Position numbers and translations under genes: made by a program. A stretch of DNA of 64,000 nt from Chloroflexota bacterium (GTDB lineage: Bacteria > Chloroflexota > UBA11872), in NCBI GenBank assembly GCA_022826485.1, contig JAJDUU010000043.1, forward strand, positions 1-64,000, read 5' to 3'. Below, piece after piece: positions 15,132 through 24,541 of this stretch. Under the pieces are notes generated by a model. That model saw only the letters and a list, made by a program, of their open reading frames with translations, searched no databases and was not told the origin of the DNA. Each line of letters begins with the position of its first letter. Position 1 is the stretch's first letter.

Positions 15132-16916
15132 CTACCCGGGCGTTTGGTAGCTCAGGTCCCAGTCGCCCAGCAGATTCAACTTCTGCGTCGGCGTCACCAG
15201 CGCCGTCTCGCCGGACGCCCGCCAGGACGAAATTTCCTCGCGGTGCCCGAGCCGCCGCAGCGACGACCACATGTCCTGGTAGTTCGCGCGGCCCGCCGGG
15301 CCGGCACAGTCCCAGAAGAACAGGTGCGGCACTCCCTCGCGATAGAGGCCGTCGGCGCGTCGCCGAAACTCCTCGGGCGACAAATGGCGCGGCATGATGT
15401 TCGGCGCAACCGTGCAGGGCGTTCCCTCGGTCAGGTCCAGCAACCATCTGGCGGCCTCGGGATCGGTCCACGCCTCCAGCGAGCTGTCCATCCCCAACTC
15501 CGACGAGTAGGGAATCAGCGTGTCGACCAGGCCCTCGGCCACCCAGGCGCGCAGGTCCATCGCGATCTGCAGGTTCTCCTGCTCGGTGGCGCCGACCACG
15601 GCCGAGACCTGGATGCGGTCTGACCGGCCCTGCTTCCGCGCCTCGTCGTCCATCGCCTCCCGCACCTCGCGCATGAATTGCGTCAGCGTCTGCGCCCGGT
15701 ATTTCAGCCAGGTGGGATCGTCGGGCGGCAGCAGCCGGGGAAAACCCCCATGCGTCCGCGTGAATCCCTCGACGACGGGGCGCTCGTACTCAACCAGCGG
15801 CGGACGGCGGTTGTAGAGCAGGCATACGCCGTCAATCGGGTGCTGCGCCACCTCCCGCAGCAACTCCACGGCGTGGGCGCGCACCTCGGGGTAGCTGTAC
15901 GCCATGCGCGGCGTGCGCACGCCGTTCCGGTCCTCGCCGCGCCACTCGGGATGTCGCTTATAGATGCCGTCGCCGTGGTCGAAGTGGTCATGCGGCGGGG
16001 GAAAGTGGAACCCGGCCACCCGCCAACTGGCATGAAACTCCATGCCGATCTCGTGGCAATAGTCGAGCGCCACGCGAAACGGATCGATGCCCTGCGCCGC
16101 AAACGCCCGCCAGCTTTCCGCGTGCAGGCGGTCGCCGACCCGGTCGAAGTCGTCCAGCCCGTCGAACGTGGAGCGCCTCCCGACGTTGGTGAGGTTGTAC
16201 ATCAGGTCGCCCTGGCCGCATTCCCAATACATGCGCGAGAAGTCCGTGTCGCGGTAGGGCTCCAACTCGCGTCGAACCTCATCCGCCGTCGTCATCCGCC
16301 ACAGCCAGTGGGGTCCGTGCGCGTCCTGGTGCGCAAAGAGCGTCCGGTTCCCAGCGTCTGCCCGTTCGGCGCACGTCGCGTCGACCTCGGCCTCGGTGAG
16401 TGGGACGACCTTGATGTAGGCGATCCGCGCGTGCATGCAACGAACCGCGCCGATGCCGTCGCCCGGCGCCTCCTGCCAGGCGACCTGGCCGATGTGGAGA
16501 TCCTGACCCGTGAGGTCCGCCACCTTCCAGAACATTTCCACGATCGACTTGTCGTGAACGCCGTCGGCGGTCGCGCTGGAGCTGTTGAGCATCGTCTCGA
16601 CCGCGTCGTCGCTGAGGCGCACGAGCACCGCGTGGCCGTCGCTCTCGCCGGGACGGGACGGCATCACGCCGATCGACACCGCATGCCAGCCCTGCGCGTC
16701 CAGCGGATAGCGCACCGTGGGCGCCGCCGTATTCGGCCCGGCCAGCAGCATGGTGCCGGCAAGGTCGTCGGTGGCGTAGGCCATGGCGCGCCAGTGGCGA
16801 TGCCGCGGCTGCGCCCCCAGCGCCTCCGCCGGCGCACAGCGATCCATATCGGTGCAATAGATCGCCTGGTTGGTAAAGCCGCGATCGGCAAAGTAGTCAA
16901 CGGTTGTCTGCGCCAC
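15132..16916 (-). CDS. Putative glycoside-hydrolase-like TIM-barrel protein (GHL10-type)
   Basis: 594 aa from a GTG at 16916, chosen for the AAGGGA site 4 nt upstream; a TTG at 16973 is an alternative. The N-terminal about 190 residues look like a beta-sandwich (DLAGTMLLAGPNTAAPTVRY). The C-terminal half resembles GHL10/DUF4838-like barrels: LDYCHEIGMEFHASWRVAGF, HPEWRGEDRNGVRTPRMAYSYPEVRAH, then VDTLIPYSSELG and GVPHLFFWDC. No family catalytic pair could be assigned with confidence. It sits directly downstream of a GH32-like gene on the same strand, so the two may act on the same glycan. Confidence 0.6.
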   Translation of the reverse strand: MAQTTVDYFADRGFTNQAIYCTDMDRCAPAEALGAQPRHRHWRAMAYATDDLAGTMLLAGPNTAAPTVRYPLDAQGWHAVSIGVMPSRPGESDGHAVLVRLSDDAVETMLNSSSATADGVHDKSIVEMFWKVADLTGQDLHIGQVAWQEAPGDGIGAVRCMHARIAYIKVVPLTEAEVDATCAERADAGNRTLFAHQDAHGPHWLWRMTTADEVRRELEPYRDTDFSRMYWECGQGDLMYNLTNVGRRSTFDGLDDFDRVGDRLHAESWRAFAAQGIDPFRVALDYCHEIGMEFHASWRVAGFHFPPPHDHFDHGDGIYKRHPEWRGEDRNGVRTPRMAYSYPEVRAHAVELLREVAQHPIDGVCLLYNRRPPLVEYERPVVEGFTRTHGGFPRLLPPDDPTWLKYRAQTLTQFMREVREAMDDEARKQGRSDRIQVSAVVGATEQENLQIAMDLRAWVAEGLVDTLIPYSSELGMDSSLEAWTDPEAARWLLDLTEGTPCTVAPNIMPRHLSPEEFRRRADGLYREGVPHLFFWDCAGPAGRANYQDMWSSLRRLGHREEISSWRASGETALVTPTQKLNLLGDWDLSYQTPG

Positions 16917-17027
16917 TGGTCCCTTACCCTCTCCGGCCGTGCTGGTCGATGGACTCGCCGCCGTGGCCGGCAATGTACAGAACCACCCGCAAATCCGGCG
17001 CGAGCTCGGGAGCTAGGTCGCCGCCGC

Positions 17028-17963
17028 TCACGCGGCCCGGATGCCAGTCGCGGTTGCAACGACCGGTATGGGGTCGCAGATGCACCGCGTGCCGTCGACG
17101 GTGGCCGTGCCCAGCATGACCCATTGCCCCTGCCACTGGATGAGCCGGCTGGCATACGGCTGCACCGGTGCGTCCGGCGGCAGCACCTCGCCCGTGCCGT
17201 GGATGTGAAACGGCCCCAGCGGAGAGTCCCCAACCATCGAGAAGTCGGCGTTGCGAAAGGGGTGGCCGGGAAACCGACGCCGGAACCACGGGACGATCCG
17301 GTCGGCCGAGGTGCAAAACAGCAGGTAATACCGCCCGCCGATACGGTACACCTGCGGGACCTCGATCTCGGTGGCGATAGGGTCCGCGCGCAGCGGCGGC
17401 TCCACCTGCCACGTCCGCAGGTCCCCGCTGGTCGCCAGGCCAACCGCACCCCGTCGAGTGCGGTCCGGGTGCTTGCTCCGGGCGCACACGAGCTGACAGA
17501 CGCGGCCCTGAGCCTGAAAAAGAAACGGGTCGCGCCATTGGCCAAAGGCCTTGTGCACGGGACCGAGGCGCTCGTAGAGCCGCGGATCCCGCTCATTGAC
17601 CGGATTGTGCGCGTACTTGGTCCACGAATAGAGATCCTCGGAGACCGCCAACCCCACGCGATGGACCTTGCGCGTGGGCGGGTTTTCGCCTCGGCGCAGG
17701 GCGCTGTAGGCCATCCAGAAGCGCCCCTTCCAGGCCAGGACGGACCCGGTGGAGAGGGTTTGGCTGTCCCAGGATTCGCCGGCGCCTCGCTTCAGGGCGA
17801 AACCGAGGAACTCCCAATGCACCAGGTCCCGGCTGACCGCGTGGCCGACATCCCAATTCCAGGAAGGACGCGGCTCGGGCGAGGTGCAAAAGAAGCCGTG
17901 GGCCACGCCGTCGCTCTCGACGAACCAGGAGTCGCCGATGGTGAAGCCGGGGAGACGAAACAT
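17028..17963 (-). CDS. GH32/GH68-clan-like propeller hydrolase
   Basis: 311 aa, about a single five-bladed propeller. Clan GH-J style motifs are visible: an early Asp (FTIGDSWFV, D11), the SRDLVHWEFLG strand, the RDPFLF motif (144-149) and E201 in TEIEVPQVY, corresponding to the nucleophile, transition-state stabiliser and acid/base regions of beta-fructosidases. The C-terminal sandwich module of true invertases is absent. Substrate is therefore uncertain, and a GH43/GH130-like activity is also possible. No signal peptide. It is 111 bp upstream of the TIM-barrel gene and probably co-transcribed with it. Confidence 0.65.
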   Translation of the reverse strand: MFRLPGFTIGDSWFVESDGVAHGFFCTSPEPRPSWNWDVGHAVSRDLVHWEFLGFALKRGAGESWDSQTLSTGSVLAWKGRFWMAYSALRRGENPPTRKVHRVGLAVSEDLYSWTKYAHNPVNERDPRLYERLGPVHKAFGQWRDPFLFQAQGRVCQLVCARSKHPDRTRRGAVGLATSGDLRTWQVEPPLRADPIATEIEVPQVYRIGGRYYLLFCTSADRIVPWFRRRFPGHPFRNADFSMVGDSPLGPFHIHGTGEVLPPDAPVQPYASRLIQWQGQWVMLGTATVDGTRCICDPIPVVATATGIRAA

Positions 17964-18293
17964 GCGTTGGCAATCAGGTTAGCGCGGCCCGGTGGCGCTC
18001 TGAGGTCGGCGGTTCTCCCGATATGTGGGAGTTGCCGACGCCTCGCAAACTGCTCCGCCCAAGCTGTCGGGCGACTCGGACCCCGCCCGCGCCTGTGCGT
18101 CCCGGGGGGTGCGGTCCGCGGTGCACCTGCGCCCGTGCCGACGGGTCCCCGGACCGCATCCTGATCGCAACGGCGGCTCACTACCGATTGCTAGACTCCT
18201 AACTGCGCGCGGCAAAGCGGCCCGCGGCAACTTCCGTCCCGTTATCTGTCCACAGGATCAAGTGGGTGGTGGCACGGCCCAGAGGCGAGGTCG
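17964..18293. other. Divergent intergenic region, nothing recognised
   Basis: 330 bp between a minus-strand hydrolase and a plus-strand lipoprotein. It is GC-rich. A promoter for each gene is expected, but none is clear. No repeats or RNA folds were recognised. Confidence 0.35.
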
Positions 18294-19010
18294 ATGCGCA
18301 AACGGCTCTCCCGGCTGGCGCCAACAATCATCGTGGGCGTCGCGGCATTGCTGATTGGCGCATGCGGCGACGCTGAATCCGTGCCTGGGCCGGTTGCCGC
18401 AGCCACGCCAACGCCGCGAATCATCGTCATCACCGTCACGCCCACGCCGCCGCCCACACCGGCCCCAACGCCCGAGCTCCGTCAAACGCCAACCCGCCAA
18501 ACGCCCTCCACGTCGCTGCAGAACCGCAGCGCCACGCCGCTGCCCACGGCGCCTGTCACGCCAACGGCCGCGCCGCCGTCGACGCCCTCGCCGATCGCCA
18601 CGCCGGCGCCCACCGCGCCGCCCCCGGCCGCCAACAGAACTCCGACCGCCATCGTCCCCCCGGACGAAGCGCGAGCCTTCGTGGGCCGCCTGGCAACCGC
18701 TGAGAACGTGGACGGTCTCCAGCGACCCGTAGGTGAAACCAGCACCTTCGAGCCGATGCAGCGGGTCTACATCTCCGTTGAGTTCGTCGACGTGCGAGCC
18801 GGCGCCGAGCTTGGCTTCTCCTGGCAGGCCGAAGAAGGCTGCGCCGGCAGCTTCACCCTCGCTCCCCAGACGACGATGCGGCGCGGCTTCTTTGGGTTCT
18901 ACATCGACGAGACCGAGTGCCTCGGCCGCTACTTCGTCCAAATCCTGGTGGACGACGTGCCCCACGCCGGGATCACCTTCTCCATTGGACCCGCCCAGCC
19001 CAGCGGTTGA
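18294..19010 (+). CDS. Lipoprotein with long Pro/Thr linker and C-terminal beta domain
   Basis: 238 aa. The signal peptide ends LLIGAC (Cys24). Residues about 38-120 are almost entirely Pro, Thr, Ala and Ser (repeated TPTP/APTP units), a flexible surface linker. The C-terminal about 115 residues form a compact domain with RVYISVEFVDVRAGAELGFS and two cysteines (EGCAGSF and DETECLG) that could pair. Function is not recognised; the architecture suggests a binding domain held away from the membrane. A GAGG site precedes the ATG. Confidence 0.75.
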   Translation: MRKRLSRLAPTIIVGVAALLIGACGDAESVPGPVAAATPTPRIIVITVTPTPPPTPAPTPELRQTPTRQTPSTSLQNRSATPLPTAPVTPTAAPPSTPSPIATPAPTAPPPAANRTPTAIVPPDEARAFVGRLATAENVDGLQRPVGETSTFEPMQRVYISVEFVDVRAGAELGFSWQAEEGCAGSFTLAPQTTMRRGFFGFYIDETECLGRYFVQILVDDVPHAGITFSIGPAQPSG

Positions 19011-19072
19011 CCCGCAACGCCGCCGGTGGTTTGCTGCGTACATTCCGGCTCCACAGTTGCCCGAGGTGCCCC

Positions 19073-20179
19073 GTGAAGGTGACGCGCGTTTCCGCCGAGG
19101 TCTATGCCAAGCCGCATGACCCGCCGATCACCAACGGCAAATACACCTACACCCACTCCAAGAACGTCGTCGTCCGCATACAGACCGACGAAGGCATCGA
19201 GGGCGTCGGCATCTGCGGCGGGCTCGGCCTCCCGTCCGGGCGCGACGTGCTGGTCACCGTCATCGAGAATATGTCCGAGGCCGTGATCGGCGAGGACCCC
19301 TTCAACGTCGAGCGCATCTGGGACCGGCTCTATCAGCCCAAGATCTTCGGCCGCAAGGGCCTCACCACACGCGCGCTCTCGGCCATCGACATTGCGCTTT
19401 GGGACGTCGTGGCCCGCGCCGTCGGTCAACCGCTCTACCGGCTGCTGGGCGGCTACACCGACGAGGTGCGCGCCTACATCGCCGGCGGCTACTACGAAGC
19501 CGGCAAGGGCATCCCCGAGCTGCAGGAAGAGATGCTCGGCTATGTCGAGCAAGGCGCCACCGCCGTCAAGATGAAGATCGGCGCCGTCTCCCTGCGCGAA
19601 GATGAGCGCCGCGTGGCCGCCGTGCGTGACGCCATTGGGGAGGACGTGGACCTGCTGGTCGATGCCAACAATGCCTACGTCACCGCCGACGCCGTGCGCA
19701 TGGCGCGCATCCTCGAGTCCTACGACGCCTACTGGTTCGAGGAACCGGTCTCGCCCGACAACATGGCCGGCAGCGCCGCCGTCGCCAACTCCTCGAGCGT
19801 GCCCGTTGCCGCGGGCGAGAACGAGTACACCCGCTGGGGTTTTCGCGAGCTCTTCGAGTCCGACGCCGTGCGCATCGCCAACCCCGACGCGATGGTGCTG
19901 GGCGGCATCACCGAGTACCGCCGCATTGCGGCCCTGGCCTCGGCCTACGAGATTCCCATCGCCCCGCACGGCCTGCAGGAGATTCACATTCACCTGCTAG
20001 CCGCGTTCCCGTTCCCGCTGATCCTCGAGTACTACAACCCCAACGTCGCCGGTCTCAACGAGGTCATGTTCCACGAGAAGCTGGAGCTCACCGACCGCGG
20101 CACCGTGATGCTGCCGCAGGGACCCGGTCTCGGCGTTGAGTTCAACTGGGACGCGCTGCGGCAATACCGCGAGGAGTGA
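19073..20179 (+). CDS. Mandelate racemase/muconate lactonizing enzyme-family sugar-acid dehydratase
   Basis: 368 aa from a GTG at 19073 (GAGGTG upstream). An enolase-superfamily protein with an N-terminal capping domain (1-125) and a barrel carrying K166-M-K168, metal ligands D197 (DANNAY), E223/E224 (FEEPVSP) and E249 (AAGENE), and H299 (APHG). The K-x-K plus His arrangement is that of the mandelate racemase/galactonate-gluconate dehydratase groups, which abstract a proton alpha to a carboxylate. The next gene is an HpcH/HpaI aldolase, so dehydration of an aldonate or aldarate followed by aldol cleavage is the likely pathway. The exact sugar acid cannot be read from sequence alone. Confidence 0.9.
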   Translation: MKVTRVSAEVYAKPHDPPITNGKYTYTHSKNVVVRIQTDEGIEGVGICGGLGLPSGRDVLVTVIENMSEAVIGEDPFNVERIWDRLYQPKIFGRKGLTTRALSAIDIALWDVVARAVGQPLYRLLGGYTDEVRAYIAGGYYEAGKGIPELQEEMLGYVEQGATAVKMKIGAVSLREDERRVAAVRDAIGEDVDLLVDANNAYVTADAVRMARILESYDAYWFEEPVSPDNMAGSAAVANSSSVPVAAGENEYTRWGFRELFESDAVRIANPDAMVLGGITEYRRIAALASAYEIPIAPHGLQEIHIHLLAAFPFPLILEYYNPNVAGLNEVMFHEKLELTDRGTVMLPQGPGLGVEFNWDALRQYREE

Positions 20180-20275
20180 CGCCCGACCGGGCCGCATCCG
20201 CGTCCGGCAGGCGCGCGTTCGACCAGGTGCGGGCCGTATGGAACTATCGCGCGGTTCGACTCCTCCCTGAGTGCC

Positions 20276-21076
20276 ATGCGACCAAACACACTGCGTGAAC
20301 TGCTCGATTCCGGCCAGCCGTCGGTCGGCACCCACATCCTGGTCTCGTGGCCCGGCGTCGTGGAGCTTGTGGGCCAGACCGGCGTCATCGACTACGTCGA
20401 GTTCGTCGGCGAATACGCGCCCTATGACCTCTACGCGCTGGAGAACATCGGGCGCGCCATCGAGCTGTTCGACCACCTCAGCGGCATGATGAAAGTCGAG
20501 CAAGAGCCCCGCACCCACCTCGCGATTCGCTCGATCGGGTCTGGCATCCAGAACATCCTCTTCGCCGACGTGCACTCGGCCGAAGAGGCGGCGGAATGCG
20601 TGGCCGCGGTGCGCGCCGAGACGCCGTCCACCGGGGGACACCACGGAGCAGGCTCCCGCCGCGACGTCGGCTACGGCTGGGAGAACGCCGGCGGGGGCAA
20701 GGCCTTCGTCCAGGCGCTCGAAGACTCCGTGGTGGCGCTGATGATCGAGAAGGACGGCGCCGTCAAGGACATCGAGAACATCCTGGCGCTCAAGGGCGTC
20801 GACATGATCCAGTTCGGCCCGGCCGACTACGCCATGAGCATCGATCTCCCTGGCGAATACTGGCATCCCCGCTGCCGCGAGGCGGAAGAGCACATCATCA
20901 AAACCGCGCTCGCCATGGGCAAGCATCCGCGCGCCGAGATCAGCTCGCCCGACCAGGCCAAGTACTACCTGGACCAGGGCGTGCGCCACTTCTCGATCGG
21001 CACCGACGTCCAGATTCTGCGCGACTGGTGGGCGCAGAACGCGGAGGGCGTGCGGGACGCCATCGCCGGGCACTAG
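20276..21076 (+). CDS. HpcH/HpaI-family aldolase (2-keto-3-deoxy sugar-acid type)
   Basis: 266 aa. The class II aldolase/citrate-lyase-beta fold is shown by MRPNTLRELLDSGQPSVGTH, DYVEFVGEYAPYD, ALMIEKDGAVKDIENIL (metal-binding Glu region) and VDMIQFGPADYAMSI. These enzymes cleave 2-keto-3-deoxy acids to pyruvate plus an aldehyde, using a divalent metal. Located 96 bp after the enolase-superfamily dehydratase, it probably completes the same catabolic route. Residues about 118-135 (PSTGGHHGAGSRRDVGYGW) are a His/Gly-rich loop typical of this subgroup. Confidence 0.88.
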   Translation: MRPNTLRELLDSGQPSVGTHILVSWPGVVELVGQTGVIDYVEFVGEYAPYDLYALENIGRAIELFDHLSGMMKVEQEPRTHLAIRSIGSGIQNILFADVHSAEEAAECVAAVRAETPSTGGHHGAGSRRDVGYGWENAGGGKAFVQALEDSVVALMIEKDGAVKDIENILALKGVDMIQFGPADYAMSIDLPGEYWHPRCREAEEHIIKTALAMGKHPRAEISSPDQAKYYLDQGVRHFSIGTDVQILRDWWAQNAEGVRDAIAGH

Positions 21077-21092
21077 GCCCGAGGCAGTCCCG

Positions 21093-21740
21093 GTGCACGC
21101 CGTCGTAGCGCTCGGCGGTGAGGCCGACCCAACCCACGTTCGGCAGGTGCTCGGGCGCGCGCAGTTGGTCATTGCGGCCGACGGCGGCGCGGCCCACATC
21201 GAGGCCGCTGGCGGCGTCTTCGACGTGATCGTTGGGGATCAGGATTCGGTTGCCGCCGCGACGCTCGATCGGGCACGTGCGGCCGGTGCGGAAGTCCTCG
21301 ACTTTCCCACCGCCAAGGACGCCACGGACGGCGAGCTGGCGCTCCGCGAGGCGGTAAGGCGCGGCGCAACGTCCATCACCATCGTGGGCGCGCTCGGCGG
21401 ACCGCGGATCGATCACCTGCTGGCCAATGTCGCACTGCTGGCGCACCCGGACCTGCCCGGCGTTGACACCGTGATCGAAGACGCCGCATATCGAATCTGG
21501 CTCGTCAGCGAAGCGTCGTCCTGGCGCGGCGAGGCCGGGGACATCGTCACGCTGCTGGCGGTCGGCGGAAACGCGGGCGGCGTCACCACCCAGGGCCTTC
21601 GCTATGCCTTGCGCGACGGCGCGCTGGTCCACGGCTCCAGCCTGGGCGTGAGCAACGAGATGATCGAGCCGCACGCCGAAGTCTCCGTTGACCGCGGTTT
21701 GGTGCTCGTGATTCACGAGCATCGCCAAGCCACCGCCTGA
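21093..21740 (+). CDS. thiN: Thiamine pyrophosphokinase
   Basis: 215 aa from a GTG with GAGGCA upstream. The thiamin pyrophosphokinase family motifs are present in order: AADGGAAHI, VGDQDS, KDATDGELALREAV, GGPRIDHLLANV and a C-terminal SNEM segment. The enzyme makes thiamine diphosphate from thiamine and ATP. No other thiamine gene lies close by, which suggests salvage or scattered genes. It follows the aldolase by only 16 bp, so read-through transcription is likely. Confidence 0.93.
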   Translation: MHAVVALGGEADPTHVRQVLGRAQLVIAADGGAAHIEAAGGVFDVIVGDQDSVAAATLDRARAAGAEVLDFPTAKDATDGELALREAVRRGATSITIVGALGGPRIDHLLANVALLAHPDLPGVDTVIEDAAYRIWLVSEASSWRGEAGDIVTLLAVGGNAGGVTTQGLRYALRDGALVHGSSLGVSNEMIEPHAEVSVDRGLVLVIHEHRQATA

Positions 21741-22110
21741 AGCACCGATCCGGTGGCCCGCGCCGTGTGCGGCGTGGAAAGTCGCCACACCTCGCGTGGC
21801 CTGACTTCCCCAGGCGAAGTTCCAAACGCCGAGAGAAGCGAAGCACGCTGCGATTTTTCCCTGCCCCTTAGATTTCTCGCTCCGCTCGAAATGACATGGG
21901 TGGGAGCTCGAAAACGACTTCGGTGGGGGCTCGAAATGACATCGGTGGAGGCTCGGCGGCCCACGCTGCGCGCCGCGTGGAATCGGCCGCCACGTTTCTA
22001 CGATCCAGGCACACCCGCGCCCACGGCAAATATCCAAGTTCGCACAGCGCGAGGTAGTATTGGGAGCCGGCGGGCAATGGCGCCCGCCCAGGTGAATCTG
22101 GAGGCCGAAT
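21741..22110. other. Intergenic region with short palindromic/direct repeats
   Basis: 370 bp. It contains a C-family repeat (CTTAGATTTCTCGC plus GCTCGAAATGAC), two further partial copies of the GCTCGAAATGACATSGGTGG unit between 21880 and 21950, and a B-family half palindrome near 21960-21980. The right end carries the ribosome site of the next small gene. Confidence 0.6.
21867..21895 (+). repeat. Intergenic repeat family C copy
   Basis: CTTAGATTTCTCGC followed by TCCGCTCGAAATGAC. The same unit, with changes, occurs at 38127, 48050 and 49648 and in degraded form near 47618. Confidence 0.7.
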
Positions 22111-22440
22111 ATGGGATCCAGGAAACAGGTCCTGATCGGGATCGCAGTGCTCACCGCCGCCGTCGTCGGGACGCTCCTAGGAATATGGCTATGGCTGTTA
22201 GCGTCGCCTATTCCGCCATCCACCGAGACCGTGGCGATTCCCGACGGCGCCGTGACGGTCCATCACTCGGGCGTGACCGCAAGCGGCTTCGCCGCTGGGG
22301 TTGCGGCCATGCTGGTGGGCGTGATCTACGTCAGCGCGGTCGCGGCGATCCTCTGGTTCCTGCTCGCATTGGCCTGGCGAGCCTTCGTCCACCTCGGGCA
22401 TCGGGATAGGGAGTACGAGCGGCGGCATACGGGCGCCTGA
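22111..22440 (+). CDS. Small two-span membrane protein, unknown function
   Basis: 109 aa. Two hydrophobic spans (about 7-31 and 58-88) flank an extracytoplasmic loop with TVAIPDGAVTVHHSGV; the C-terminus is Arg-rich (HRDREYERRHTGA) and probably cytoplasmic. GGAGG lies 6 nt before the ATG, which supports real translation. No family was recognised. Confidence 0.7.
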   Translation: MGSRKQVLIGIAVLTAAVVGTLLGIWLWLLASPIPPSTETVAIPDGAVTVHHSGVTASGFAAGVAAMLVGVIYVSAVAAILWFLLALAWRAFVHLGHRDREYERRHTGA

Positions 22441-22484
22441 CGCGGGTCTAGGCCCGAGCAGCTAGTACGATTCCGGCGGCGGAC

Positions 22485-22856
22485 TCAGCCCGAGTCCGCC
22501 GCCGACAGCTCCGCCACCATGGTCTCGACGAGTTTGGGCCTCTCCGGCGGCATATCCTCGTCGTAAAGGCCGAGCCCTTCCCGATAGTCCCGCGACGTCC
22601 GCGACAGCCAGGCCAGCCGCGCGCGCCAGTGGCCGCCTCCGCCCCCATTCTTGAGCAGCCGCAGCACCTCCAGCCGGGCCTCGGCGCGCGCGCGCCGGAA
22701 GGCCCACGCGAACTCTTCGTCGGCATGCGACCAATTCCGCAGCGTTTGGCGGGTCACGCCCACCAGCGACGCGCAGTCCTGCAGCGTCAAGCCGTCGGCA
22801 GCCGCCGCCAACACTCGGCGGCGCACGGTCGGTGTGAGTTTTGTGGGTCTTGCCAT
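22485..22856 (-). CDS. Small helix-turn-helix protein, phage terminase-small-subunit-like
   Basis: 123 aa. The N-terminus MARPTKLTPTVRRRVLAAAA and the helix-turn-helix DGLTLQDCASLVGVTRQTLRNW resemble the DNA-recognition part of phage terminase small subunits and some transposase-like HTH proteins. A charged helix with Glu/Arg repeats follows. No other phage gene is adjacent, so it is either a relic or a domesticated DNA-binding protein. A promoter-like TTGACG lies 90-100 bp upstream inside a dispersed repeat. Confidence 0.6.
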   Translation of the reverse strand: MARPTKLTPTVRRRVLAAAADGLTLQDCASLVGVTRQTLRNWSHADEEFAWAFRRARAEARLEVLRLLKNGGGGGHWRARLAWLSRTSRDYREGLGLYDEDMPPERPKLVETMVAELSAADSG

Positions 22857-22927
22857 TTCGTTACTATTGTAAGCAGACGATTACCCTCGGCCCAAAGGCA
22901 ATTTCGGGCCAGGAAGATATTTCGTAG

Positions 22928-22961
22928 TCGAAGATAAACCCCGAACACGTCAAAAAACTCA
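22928..22961 (-). repeat. Dispersed 34-bp repeat, copy 1
   Basis: Differs from the copy at 47901-47934 at 3 of 34 positions. It contains CGAACACGTCAA (minus strand TTGACGTGTTCG), which includes a -35-like TTGACG upstream of the HTH gene. Confidence 0.6.
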
Positions 22962-23068
22962 CCTCCCATCCGAGGCTTCCGTGCGGCGCGGCAGGCGGAG
23001 GCATAGAATAAGGCGAGTGACCGTGCCGCGATCGCCGTGATCGCCACGCGCAGCGAGTAGCTCCACAA

Positions 23069-23950
<882 letters not shown>

Positions 23951-23962
23951 ACCGCCGCGCGC

Positions 23963-24541
23963 GTGACCCCCGTCATCGGTGTGCTGGCCCTCCAGGGCGA
24001 CTTCGCCGAGCACGCCGCCATGCTGCGCCGGCTTGGAGTCGAATCGCGCGAGGTGCGCGTGCCCCGTGATCTCGAGGGGCTGGACGGACTGGTGATCCCG
24101 GGCGGGGAGAGCACCACGATCGGCAAACTGCTGGAGACCTATGCGCTGCTGGAGCCGGTCCGCGATCTCGGGGCGTCCGGGTTTCCCATCTGGGGAACCT
24201 GCGCGGGACTCATCCTGCTCGCCACGGACGTGGGCACGCCGCAGCCCCTGCTCGGCTTGATGGACATGACGGTCGAGCGCAATGCGTTCGGTCGCCAGAC
24301 CGACAGTTTCGAAACCGATCTCGACATTGACGGCCTGCCGGGCGGCGCGTTCCACGCCGTGTTCATCCGCGCGCCGATCGTCAGCGGCATCGGCGACGAC
24401 GTGGAGGTGCTCGCCAAGCTCGACGACGGCCGCATCGTCGCGGTGCGGCAAGGCAACCTGCTGGGCACGGCGTTCCATCCCGAGCTGACGGCCGACGCGC
24501 GCCTGCACGGGCTCTTCGTGGAAATGACGCGAGTCGCATGA
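23963..24541 (+). CDS. pdxT: Pyridoxal 5'-phosphate synthase, PdxT glutaminase subunit
   Basis: 192 aa from a GTG start. A class I glutamine amidotransferase with [16 protein letters not shown], nucleophile C80 (WGTCAGLIL), and H172 and E174 of AFHPELT. It releases ammonia that is channelled to PdxS. Its TGA overlaps the ATG of the next gene by 4 bp (ATGA), coupling the GNAT-like gene to this operon. Confidence 0.97.
   Translation: MTPVIGVLALQGDFAEHAAMLRRLGVESREVRVPRDLEGLDGLVIPGGESTTIGKLLETYALLEPVRDLGASGFPIWGTCAGLILLATDVGTPQPLLGLMDMTVERNAFGRQTDSFETDLDIDGLPGGAFHAVFIRAPIVSGIGDDVEVLAKLDDGRIVAVRQGNLLGTAFHPELTADARLHGLFVEMTRVA

Noticed and set aside
15678-18164. 828-codon open frame on the plus strand
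   Set aside because: Runs opposite two hydrolase-like genes that have recognisable motifs; no domain is seen in it.
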